Below are positions 24,001 through 36,000 of a stretch of 64,000 nt of DNA, piece after piece. Made by a program: the position numbers and the translations under genes. The notes under the pieces are model-generated. The model was not told where the DNA came from, made no database searches, and was given only the letters and a program-made list of their open reading frames with translations. This stretch comes from Rotaria macrura (lineage: Eukaryota; Rotifera; Eurotatoria; Philodinida; Philodinidae), in contig OENT01000237.1 of NCBI GenBank assembly GCA_900239685.1, positions 1 through 64,000 of the forward strand, read 5' to 3'. Numbering within the stretch: the first letter of the stretch is position 1; each line of letters begins with the position of its first letter.

Positions 24001-27000
24001 AACCCACTTGATATCGGAAAAATGCTTCTAAGTAGCCACCATGACCTTTCATTACGCCTCGTGAAATTTTGTTGGGGGGGGGGGTCTTCTATTGTTTAGT
24101 GGGTGGAGGAACCGGGCAGGGTTATTAGAAAAGTGACCATTTTTGTCCATTTGCATGCACTTTTTGACTAGCGACGAGTTTAAACGCACCATAACACAGA
24201 AAGATGACTGGTTTTCGCTCACAATCGGGAACCCAGACTGTCATCCGAGCACGACTACGTTTTCTCGATTTTTTATTTTGTTGCGCTTGAACACGTTTTC
24301 AAAAAGTTTTGTCTGCTCGTTCAGTGTCATTAAGAAAGTGACTCCACAATACTTGAATTTTTTTTCTAACAGTTCAACCACTTGGCTAATTTGCTGTGTC
24401 CTAAACAGAGGCATGAGACAATATGTATATTATTTTATAAAGTAGATTAAATAAGCAACACAAGACTAGATTGAGAGTAAGCAAACAATAATCATTTCAA
24501 TAGTATTCGATTATTCTTAGTTTTGACTTGAAGCTATTGAAGCATCATATTTCAATTTTTTCGTTGTTACTCAATCGAAAAAGTAAATGTTACCATGTTT
24601 TGATTCTTTAGGATATCGGATTATTATGCAACTCTCAAAAATTTGTTTCAATCTATCCAGTGGTGGATCCACCATAGCAGCCATCGCTACCTCCTCGCGA
24701 AATGTGTTTCGATTTTCCCAGCAGAAATGTAATAGACGCGAGTCATACTGCCTCAAATAGACGGCTAAAACCATTTTTTGACCATGAACGCCACCCCCCC
24801 CCCTACTTGAGAAAAGTGTCACTCCCTAATGATTTTCTGGATCCACCATTGAATCTACCGTTTTGAATGAATTTCGCTGCATACAGAAAATGGAAAAATA
24901 TATACGCTATGGATGTGGCTTGATTAGAGATGTATCATGACTGTATCCTATAGGTGTCACTATCAGAATGAATTTGATGCATTTCTAATATGCAAGGAAA
25001 ATGGAAAGATCTGAAAGCTACTATTAAGTATTTTTTACTCATCGGTAGGAGGGCGGCATCCAGAAAAGAATTCTTGCACTTTTCGTTGGAAATCAAGTGG
25101 GAATTATATGACGGTCTTTTTCAAAAATAAGCTTTAAATATGTCTGTTGTCCGAACACAGACTTCGAATCTCTTCGATTTTTTACATATTTGAAGTAATA
25201 CCAAAATGAAAAGACATCTTGATAACTCAAGATCGACTAAATTGTCACGTATTTTGAATGTGCATTAGACAATGGAGAATTCTAAAAGTGTTGAAGATAT
25301 CCGAGTGAATCAAATTTATTTATGCAGAGAAATAATTTTCTCATAATTAAATATATATTCATGATAATCGAGTTGCGATACGATTTTCTTTTTGACGTAG
25401 CATCTTTAACGTCATAAGCGACGAGGACAAGAATTTTTCAACTTGATTTACGAAATGTAAACAAGAGTTCACATTAAATTGCAAGATTACATTTGAAACA
25501 TTTCGAATTTGTTACAGGTTCTAAATTGATTTAGTTTGACTCGCTGGAAAACTCTATGTGAATATTTGCAGTAAGAAGCTTGGTTCCTGAAGAAAAATTC
25601 TCAGTCACAAGTGTTAAAAATATTAATTATATGAGTAAATGTTCGAAATTTACTACTATACATATTATTTCTCAGTTTTCTACTGTAGAATGATGGCCAT
25701 TTTTCACATGTTTTGCATGTTTCTTGGTTAGACGATGTTGCATTAACAACGTCCTTGGGAAATGAAAAGAAGTTTTCGACACTTAACACTGAGTAAACAT
25801 GATCTATAATGTTTCTTTCGTAACCGAATGGTAAAAATCCAAAAAGAAATTCAAAGAATTTCATAAAAGCAATATTAAGCTACAATATAATCAGTGCTTC
25901 GTGAGAATGATGAATGCTATATTCTCATGTTGCTTGAGAATAAACAAATACCTTTGAATTCATGGGGTTGTTGGAAAAATAACTTACAAATTTAGCTAAC
26001 AGTACATTTATTTGTTAATCATTGCTTTTCAAGTCTTGACCTTCAATAATGAAAAAAACTTCTTGTTTAAAATTCATAGGCAATATGTGAAATATTAACT
26101 GTCAAAAATCTTCGATCGACTTATATGAAAGCTGATAAACTTTCTTTACTCGATGCCATTTCACGCGTGCCTGAACCTTACAAAGCAGGTGCGATAAACT
26201 GTGCACAGAATGTGCTTCTTATATCTAACCCAACATTGCCATTATCAAAAGAAGAAGTTGCAGCAGTGAAATTATATACTGCTGCTTGTAACTTCTATGG
26301 AAAACTCAATGAAGCACTTCGTACTCGAGACTCAAATAATATTGAACCTTATTTTCCTTATTTGAAACTTTTACAAATAGCTGCCGAGAAGCTGCCTGTT
26401 ACCAAAGGCACGTTTTGCCGTGGTGTGGACAAAGACTTAATTAGTGGGCATAAAGTTGGCGATACTATTGTTTGGGTATGTAAATTTATTAAGAAACTGC
26501 ACTTCAATGAAGAGAGACAGATATGGTCTTGAATTACAAAAACGAAACTTGATCACTGCATTTCAGAATTCAAACGAAAAATAGAGCAGCAAAGATTATT
26601 TCTCTTTTATTGAACAATGTTTACTTAACGCGGTTTTATTTGCTTCACAGTGGGGTGTTTCGTCAATATCCTTCAGCAACAGCATATGTCTGGACTTTGC
26701 AAAACCACATAGTTCTGGGATCCCTAAAAGCAATTTCTTTAGCATCAAATCTACATCAGCAAGAAGCATAGAAAAATTTTCCAAGTTTCCTCATGAACGA
26801 GAGTTGATTTTGTTACCTGGTACTCAATTCAAAGTTATTATGATTGGGCCATCAACAATAAAAGGATTGATAAATATTGACCTCGAAGAAATTGACGCCG
26901 CTACAAATGGTAAATTTATTATTTTAAAACTGAATTTTTTTTTTCATAAGAGAAGTAGGACACTAGGATTCATTGAATGTATTTGAGACTTGAAAATAAA

Positions 27001-29289
27001 ATTGACAGTGGAATGAGCAGAACTATATCGAGAACTATACACTCCAACAAGTAGCAACTATCTGAATATTATTATTAGCATCAACAACAAAAATACCTAC
27101 AATAACAACCACAACAACAAAACCACCACCACCACCAACAACAACAAAACCACTAACAACAACCACAACCACTACTTTAACAACAACAACAACAACAACC
27201 ACAGCAACAAAACCACTAACAACAATCACAACCACTACTTTAACAACAACCACCACCACAACCACTACTTTAACAACAACAAAAAAATCAGTAACAACAA
27301 CAAAAAAATCAGTAACAACAACAAAAGAATCAATAATAACAACGGAAATGCAGACGACTACAAGTGTATTGGTAACTGAGTTACCTGAAGTTCCAATGCA
27401 CGCCGGGTAATTAGACTAATCAAAACCAGTAAACAACTAAAAAGTCACTTAAAAAAATGTAAAGCCTATTATTTTATTTCGATTCATGGATACTATTTAC
27501 AGACTATGTTCTCTTGCGGGAGACTAAAGAAAAGTATCTATCTAACTAAAATATTTGTGCAGCTGTTGGATATTTTTCGAAGCGTAATCTAAAAAGAATA
27601 AGCTGAACTACTGGGAAAAGAAGCACGGAAGCTTCGTTGCCTTTTCTTGCTGATCCATGGTAGTAGAAGGTAATGAAAACGAATATTAACCTCTGTTACA
27701 AATATTCACACACGATCACAAATCATACAGCGATATAGTTTCGTGGCAATCATTGAAGAGATGATGGAAATTTCTATGAAGAGTTGAGGAAAGTTGATGA
27801 AGACATGTCGTCCGAAAACTATAGAAGAAATAACGGTTATCACAACCACGATTGTACTGTTAAGCATTCCAAAATATCTGAGTCCTCAAATATTCAATGT
27901 TATGAGGGATTATTAAACCGTTTCCAATTAATCCTGCACAAAAGCTGATGTACCCTTGTAAAAGAGAATCCTATGGTACAATAAACAATGTGAAAGAAAA
28001 TAAAACACTTTATACGATATATTATCTAAACGATAGCTATCATTTTTCTTTTGAACTATTTGAGAGATGAAAAAACGATTGGAGTGCATTTTTAACTGTT
28101 TCTATGACTCTATGTTATGTCACATAGAGTGGAGGTGATTTAATGTTGCACATTCTTTACAATCAAATGGATATTGTCCAATGAGTATTTCGGGTTTTTT
28201 CATGATCAAGAAAATAGAATAGACACATGTAAAAATCTAAGGGTTGGAACTGTAACAAATACAATTTAATTGTCACAAAATAATATAAATGATATATTCG
28301 TAGTTTTGATCTAAGTGACACAAGCTTTGTTTACTTGATTGAATTGATCAACTTATTGATTGAAACTGCTTATCTTTCTAAGAATCGGGAAAAAGGACTT
28401 TTATAGGTTTGCATGATCTTTACTAGATTTTTTTCTCCTACGTCATTCAGCTGATCATTCATAAAAATATGATTCTCAACGTATTGCCACCCACTTATCT
28501 TTAAAATTATACGATTCATACATATTTTCTAGAAGAGGGTACGACAAACTCGTTGATAAAAAATACAACCCAATAAATTTGTACGAGTCGTCATAATTCA
28601 GAAAATCCGTGCGATGCCATTATTCGAAGACAATGAGTTAGATAAATATTTGAATTCGATACATTTCTGTCAATCGAATAGAAAATAAGTGTTGCGTAAA
28701 TAACGTCTGGAAGATTTTTACTTTCTATGAAGTTTCAAAATAGTTTTCCAAGAGAACAATGTAATATTTCAAACAATTTTCTCAATCATCATCAAATATC
28801 ATATTGAACATGTTTTCGCTTGTCACAGAACTCTTTTCAAGTTTTCGACTTAACAAGTGAATAATTTAGCATAGCAGCATTTCTTTACTTATTCAGAAAG
28901 AAACTATTTAAATTTTAAAGTACTGACTGTCTTCCGTACGCATGGCATATCACTGTCATAGATAAAAATACGGATCACACTGGCACACGCTCGTCGAGCT
29001 AGGTTTATAGATTTTCCATGCACCGAAAACTGTTCCCTATAAAAATTTTGTATCCTTGGAGACAAAACTTATTTGAATTTCCTCATCATCGATGTAATCT
29101 AGAACAGAAAGTGTTCATGATTTTAAGTTAATTTTGAATTGAATATATCTATTAAAAATAGATTGAATATCTGTATTTAGGGATGAAAAGAAAAAATTAG
29201 TAATTTTTATAACGGCGATCATCGTTGGTTCAATTTTTATCATGGGCTTGGTTGCGGCCGGTGTTTACTATTTCTATTGGATGAAATAG
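21064..29289 (+). CDS. ART3: type I membrane ADP-ribosyltransferase with Thr-rich stalk
   Basis: Predicted cell-surface ART. Exons read: 21064-21108 (leader MIFILFNFLGCFLMQ, donor CAG|GTAATG), 26080-26475 (396 nt), 26651-26909, 27079-27406 and 29181-29289. Phases match at every junction after the leader (0, 1, 2). The catalytic exons contain GTFCRGV (Arg), WGVSSISFS (Ser motif) and HERELILLPGTQF (E-R-E). The fourth exon is almost entirely Thr with Pro, Leu and Lys, a mucin-like stalk suited to O-glycosylation. The last exon encodes D-E-K-K-K, then a hydrophobic helix (VIFITAIIVGSIFIMG..) and a short tail ending YFYWMK. A possible extra exon at 21172-21235 (CAG CTG ACC ... ACA G|GTAATC) leaves phase 1 and would need a partner exon; it is not included. 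The 5-kb first intron is unusual, so the leader assignment is less certain than the rest. Confidence 0.75.
21236..26079. other. Long first intron region of ART3
   Basis: Contains the duplicated block 21389-21730 and, between about 23450 and 24860, a stretch with a G-run at about 24074, a C-run at about 24794 and repeated tggatccacca words, which may be an unclassified insertion. No transposase or other gene is supported. The open frame at 21316-21490 is in phase with the possible second exon and ends at TTTCGA|GTAATG, but the ART4 copy has an in-frame stop, so I do not call it. Confidence 0.45.
21389..21730. repeat. Duplicated block inside the ART3 leader intron, copy 1
   Basis: Matches 33405-33748, which lies in the first intron of ART4. 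Identity is high, from aggttttagt to tacggtcga. Together with 17759-20060 it shows that ART3 and ART4 come from one duplication event covering several kilobases. Confidence 0.88.
27079..27406 (+). repeat. ACA/ACC trinucleotide-rich tract encoding the ART3 stalk
   Basis: This coding microsatellite-like stretch is made mostly of ACA, ACC and ACT codons, all Thr, with AAA-CCA-CTA units recurring. It starts after the acceptor ttattag and ends at CGCCGG|GTAATT. The sequence stays open in the frame imposed by the upstream exon. Such tracts change length easily, so stalk length probably varies between alleles. Confidence 0.75.
27407..29180. other. ART3 intron before the membrane exon
   Basis: A 1.77-kb intron starting GTAATT and ending ctgtatttAG. 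AT-rich, with no gene or repeat that I can support. Confidence 0.55.
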
Positions 29290-30122
29290 TAAATTGCTAC
29301 ATGAAAGATAACAAAAACTACATTTTAATTTCTGAAAATGTTTTTTTGCATGTTGTTGATCGTGATTAAAACTAGACCGATTCTTTCTACTTTCGATTTT
29401 AAAGAATTATAGGAAAAATTCAAATTTCCTCTCTATTTTTGTATTAACCTATATATTGTACTCTATAAGTTCCTTTTGATCAATGCAAATTTTTCAATAA
29501 ATGTATCTAAAAATCAGCTAACCGTATAATATTAATGTTAGATACTTTAATTTTAGATGGTTTCATTTTTAATATAACAGATTCAAAAAAATGATAACAG
29601 ATAATGAGTTGATGGCAGTAATAAGAAAAAAAAAGTAACTCAACAATGGTAATCAAGGATGATTCCTATCGTGAAATATTTTCAAATTTATGTATCCATT
29701 TTCGACGCAGTTGAAGACATCTTCTGGATCGCATCTGACATCGAGACACGTAGAGAATACACTGCAAAGCGTGTCTTATTTTTTCGACAGATGGTAACAC
29801 AGTATAGTCACTATTCATTTTTTGCAGAGCCCTATCATGCTAACTTGAAAAATAAAACATCCGAAAAGTCATTTGCATACAGCGCATATGTTTGTCTCGT
29901 AATTCTGTTTTTATTGGCTAAGCACTGTCATAAAAAAATGGACAACCTTATACTTGATTCCGATTTTACAAGATATACAACCATGTATCTTTTGCAATTA
30001 TTTTCTCAACAATACATTCTGCCATCAAAAAATATAAACTTCTGTTTGTGATTATTTCAGACAGGCCTCGTGTTAACCGATTAGAGAGTCGTTGATTCGG
30101 ATGTACATACTTGGTAAGCTAG
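29290..30122. other. Spacer between ART3 and the second large duplicated block
   Basis: An AATAAA near 29496 is a candidate polyadenylation signal for ART3. The 130-codon frame at 29659-30051 has no recognisable domain and no splice context, and is not called as a gene. Confidence 0.45.
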
Positions 30123-32412
30123 TACATTCTAAAATGATTATCATCAAAAGAAACCACAAATTACAACACTCATTGATAATCAATCATTACATTCTTAATT
30201 TTATGCAACCTTTCAATATCTCCCACTACCGCAGTTCTGATATCTATCAACAGTATAAACCATTTACATCGAAATATTTCATAATACACCTGACTCTTGA
30301 TGAGATATCACTTCATCGAGATGTTCCACATACTTCTTCTTCTTCGATAGCAAGCGTGCTTATCCTACAGATCATACCATTCAATTGTCTTCTCAATGTT
30401 CATATGCGTCATACGATGAACGAAAAAGAAAACCACCCAGATGTTGAACAGACGTCAATGCATAATTATTTATTGAGGTGATGAACAAAATGCAATCTTC
30501 GATACTATGAGCTATTAGATGATTCAACAAAATTACCGTCGAGAGTTCAAGGGATCAAAATGAACTCGAACGACGTTAAAAAATAGCCATGGTTGGAGAT
30601 AGTGAAATACACAATCTCGTTGAGATTTCCAACATTCCACTCTCTTGTTGAAGGTTCAAAATTCATGTCTGAAAGAATATCGAATGACTTCAAAATATTC
30701 GTCGCAATCTAGAATATCCGAAACATAAAATATATGAATGTGTTCCATTCACGTTTGACTCTCGGATTGAGATTCCAAATCGGAAAGAATGATACTTCAG
30801 TGTTCCTTTTGATAGAGGTGGTCCATATCTATGAACGGTTGGCACGATTAGTAGAATCAAACGATAGAACACGTCTCCTTTTAGCCTAAACTACTGTCCG
30901 TCCATTGGTATTACAAATTGACTGGAAAAATCTTATTTCCATTCATGAACCGAGTTTGTAAGTACTTTTGTAGAGTGAAGCCGAATATCGAAATTCGAAT
31001 ACAAAGTCGGGAACAACCTGATCTGATGAGTTTCGGAATGGATCCAAGATAACTTATATAATCTAATCTACTGTTTCTATTGACAGCAAATGTGATTCCT
31101 TTTCAAATCAAAACTGCAAGTGTAGGATAATTCGACTATACGCCCATAAAATCGAACTCAAAGTATTAACTTCATTGTTTTCATTGATGCACACTTGCCA
31201 CCCGAATAACGTTGGACTATAGGGTGCAATGCTCGAAAAACAGCACTTTATTTCATCTGATCGAGTGACATCTTGCAATTTTGATTTGATGTTAGTCTGA
31301 ATTCTGTTAGCTGTATTTGATTCATCATCGTCTGATGATGACGCCATGCCGTTAAGTGTTTTTCAGCAACCATTATTCAGTAGTAAAACATCTTTCTAAT
31401 GTTCGCAATAAAATAACGAGCATGACATTGTTTTTCATGTTACTGGCATGCTTCGATATGCCGTAAGCAAGTCCCTACTTTTCCACGCTCTATCCATTTA
31501 CAAATACAATTCAAAATGAGAAAATATCCAGATAATCTCGAGAAAAACGTTTTCTATTTCTAACCGCGGTTCAATTTTTCGTCATGACACTTTTACTTAT
31601 ATAATCTACTCCAGTTTTCATAATAAGTCTTTCCACTATACAACATCACCGATTAACAGATAGATCGGCCAAGCTTTCTCAATAATGAAACAATCCGATC
31701 ACGTCCACACAAGTTACTTGTTAGTGAATCGTATTCTACTGGAAATGTGTGGACATTAATGATGATCATAGATCTTATTCGGTGTTATTATAAGTATGAA
31801 CTGATGACTATTATGTTATGACGGTATTATCGTAAATTTGATGTCGCATTTCACTCAATTCTATTAACTGTTGAAGCTAGTGAATAGTAACTATTTGACG
31901 AAAACTTGTGTTGACTAGCACAAACTGTTTTGAATTCTTACCATCTCGTTGACAACGATAGAATCTTTTTTCAGGAATGTTGAATTTTTCTACGAAAAGT
32001 GCAGGATCGTTGCTCGTAGGTAGATAGACATGCATGACTCTAATCCATATGTGGGTATGGAATTGAATAATTGTTTATTGAATAAAAAAGAATAGGTAAT
32101 AAACGAAATAATCGTATGTGTCTACACACGATAAAGTTCAATAGTTTAAGGGAAAAGTCCTGTATTTAAAAGAATTCAGACGTATTGGAAAATACTTCTC
32201 TCACATTGAGGATGGTTAATTATACAACAATAGTGAAATATGAAGTGAAGAGCATGTTGAGAGTAGCAAGATTTGTTGGGGCTGTCTTTGTGGTGGATGC
32301 ATGATCTGTTGAGAAGAATGATCTCAGTTAGGTTCCGTGTCAGATATAGAATAGAAATGCAATGCGCTCATGTCGCTGGTGAATGCAACCGTAGATGTTC
32401 ACAAGTGCACAG
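30123..32412. repeat. 2.3-kb duplicated block upstream of ART4, copy 2
   Basis: Counterpart of 17759-20060. A 79-codon - strand frame is open in both copies (18751-18990 and 31108-31347), but its three differences all change amino acids (Ser/Ala, Tyr/Cys, Ile/Thr). That argues against selection on a protein. Confidence 0.88.
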
Positions 32413-33062
32413 ATTGATTGTTTGCCACACCCCATAGGATCGTAATTTCGAAGTAGGTAAGTGGTCGAACGAGGAAGAGGTAGATTTCTTTCTGGACTAC
32501 TCAGAGTTAGAGTTCGGTATTATTTGATGAACATAGAATACCATAGCTCATATTCAAAATTTATATTTGATAAGTGCTGCAGCGAAGTCTTAACTTAGAA
32601 CGTTTTTTTGTTGACGCGCATCTATTGATTTCCACGAAGAGGATTCTAGCCATCACACGTATCAGAAAAATATGAAACATGTAGTCGGAAAAAGCGTTGA
32701 TTATGTTGACATTCGAATGATGTGCATCTGGTTTTGTTTCCTACGAGATCAGATTTGTATGAGTTATGTTTTTAAAAATATTCTGTTAATTGTCATGTGT
32801 ATAATTCTATGTAGAATGATCGTTCGTTGAGGTTCATGTATGAAAAGACTGCAACTCTTATTTCTATGTTTGAAAAAACTTGATGAAATGACACGAGACC
32901 ACAGAAATTCTTTGCAGAGCAGTATAATTTTCACGAAAGGCGGGTCTTAAATATAGTTTTATATTACATTCAGTACTTTCTGTTTGCTATTTTATCACTG
33001 AATTGAGTTTGAATTCAATTACACGTATCGTTCATTTGCTACACACTGGTTCTGTTTTGGCG
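32413..33062. other. Presumed ART4 upstream region
   Basis: 650 bp between the duplicated block and the ART4 leader exon. It probably contains the promoter, but I recognise no specific element. Confidence 0.4.
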
Positions 33063-36000
33063 ATGCATATGATCATAATCCTATTTCACTATGTCAGTTG
33101 GTTAACTATCGAAGTAAGCAATGACATTTTGAGAATACTAAATTACAATTAATCAGGCATCCATTTTTGTGAAAATTTCTAATAATCTCACTCTCATTTT
33201 ATAAACGATTCAACAAAAATAATAGTTGACTTTTATCCGTTAACAGAAATAAGGATTACTGTGTTACTCACTGGTTTTAGTGAATTATAACACACATCAA
33301 TAACCTTAGTTATGTGTTGATATTCGCTCGGTGATTTGTCAATAGATTTAGAATAGTTAGAGCTATTTACTTACAAATAATCTACTGAATTTATCTAAAT
33401 TGATAGGTTTTAGTTAAAATTTCTGGTGGAACTTTCGGTTCATTTTTCATCTGGATGTTTTCTCAACTTACAAACTTATCTATTCTATCGATTAGCCTTT
33501 TCTTTCGAGTAATGTGACTCATTCTAGTCATAAGAAGAGAAACCGTAAATACTTAATTTACGAACAGACAAAGACTGCTAAGTATTGTTGTGTACGGTCT
33601 CGTTCTGAGACATCGATTATACTATCTTCAATGAAATAAAGCCATCTGAAATCATTGATAAGTCGAGAATTTTTCAAATGATATTTTTGTGTGTCGCACA
33701 CTTTTTAAATGATCACACGTTTAGCTCAGTATTCTTCTACGGTCGAGCCTATATGATCTATAGATACATTCAAAATCGTCAATGATGTACTTTTTTTTAA
33801 GATGCATTAGAAGAAAACTATAGTCTTTCATTTTCACAGACTGTATGCCAAAAGCTGACTCCAACTCAACTTCGGTCAGCGTATATGGCAGTTAAGCAAA
33901 TTTCTTTCCATGAAGTTATGAAAAATGTTCCATTACTACCCACGCAAGCAAAATACTGCTTTGATGACTCGTGGGCAACAGCTGCCGCATTCGGCGGATT
34001 GTCAAAGGAAGAAGTTGCTACAATAAAATCATATACGTCCGAATGCAAACTTTATAAAGAACTGAATGACGCACTTCGCATTGCAATACTAAAAACGATT
34101 GAACCTTGGTTCTCCTATTTGAAAATTTTTCATATAGCGTTGAAAAAATTGAAACCAACGACCGGTACATACTGTCGAGGGATCAAAGGTAACCTGAAAG
34201 ACGAATATCCAGTCAATAGTGAAGTTATTTGGGTATGTAACGTAAACTGATAAAGTGGACTTTACAGACTGAAAAAAGTTACTATGATTGTAGAAAATGA
34301 AATAATTCTATGTGACATATTGAGTATATCGGCAGAGACAGATCATATGTTTATGTTTCTTCATCTGTTTTTAAAAAATCTTTTGATTTCTTTATTATTC
34401 AAAAAAAGTGGAACGTTGCTTCAATATCTGCAGCTTGGTCTGTATGTGAGTCTTTTGCAACGAATGGCTTCGTTGGATATTACAACAGCACTTTGTTTAC
34501 TATCAAATCTTCATCAGCGCGAAGCATAAAACCATTCTCCAAATATCCTGCTGAAGAGGAGTCAATCATATTACCAGGCGCCCAATTCAAAGTTCTCAGT
34601 AATAAAAAGAATGCAAAGTACAATGGAATGCAGGACATCAGCCTCGTAGAAATCGAAGATACTCCTACTGGTAAATCAATGAATTTGAAACTGATTTGTG
34701 TTTTTTATTAACGGAGAGAATGGAAATCTTGTTTGAGTTTGACAAACTAGCAGATTCTAGGCATGCCATAGAAAAGTATCTCCTACTAACCGGAAGACTT
34801 CAGCGCTCTCGTCGTTTGCGTTTGCGCTTATTTTCCCATGATTTGAGTGCGACTAGTAAGTCAGGAATCTAAGCATGCTTGAATTAAACGTTTTTTCGAC
34901 TTTTAATAGATATAAGTACATGAGCGATCGGATCGATAATATGGATGACATTTTACTCTTATGTATTGATTCAATATACTTCGTTCAAAAACCGATAGTA
35001 ATAGAATATTCATACTTGTGTTAGCTCGAAATCTGTCTTGGAAAACTATTAAAATTTCTTCGCACATTCTTACAAGATAACGATGGGAGAATAGCCTCAT
35101 TTGTACACATAAATCTGAAACAGCAAGTCATAGAGATTGGCCCAATCTGTTTGGTTAAAGCTTCATTATCGAAATTTCCACAATTCGCATGAATTATCAC
35201 AGATGACAAATGAATATTACCTACACGTAACAGTATATTTAGTCTTCATAGGAACTTAGCGAATCTACTTTTTTATGTCCAATCAAGTTTAAATTTATGA
35301 GAACTATGAAATTTGATTTGAGAGATCGAATAAATCTGGTACAACTTCCTACTTTATTCTAGGACACATCGTGCATGTTACTCATAATACAACTCAAGGG
35401 TCTCAAGCGGTTACCTACAATGAAAGTAAGACATATTAAAATTGCACTTCAAAGAGTTTCATTCATGGTTGTATCCTATCAATTGAGTGATAAACACATT
35501 TCCTACGTGTTCCTCGATTAATAATTTTCCGGTCTCCATTCCTTTGTTTGATATGTAGTCGAATTCTATTTCTGTGATAAACAGAAATTGTTTCATCGGG
35601 TACTGTGCGAATAAATTGGTCATGATTTAGATGAACAACAAGGATGCCATATATTTCCATATGGCAGTAAATATTCCGATTTTCGAATCCAGGATTTGAC
35701 ACTCTTGGTGCACATCCATGCTCATCAGTATATCAAAAAAACGATCTATCGGAGTCCAAGACAGAAAAATATTAGAAAATTTTCAAAATAGATTGGATTC
35801 GATTCTAGTGTGTTACTTGAGTTACTTTGTATTTTTTTATTTTCGTGTAAAAAAACACCGATTCTAATATCAACTTTTCAAACAGTTTCATCTATAGAAC
35901 CTTTGTAGAAATCTTCTCCAAATCTCGTTGACATCTTCGATTGCACTGTCCTGTTTTGGTTGATAGCAGTCAAAAAGGTGAGCACGACCATGAGGTGGCT

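Noticed and set aside
27035-27265. Valine-rich - strand frame
   Set aside because: It is the reverse of the ACA/ACC tract that encodes the ART3 Thr stalk in the correct phase on the + strand.
29659-30051. 130-codon + strand frame after ART3
   Set aside because: No domain, no homologous frame elsewhere in the window and AT-biased composition. Not strong enough to call.
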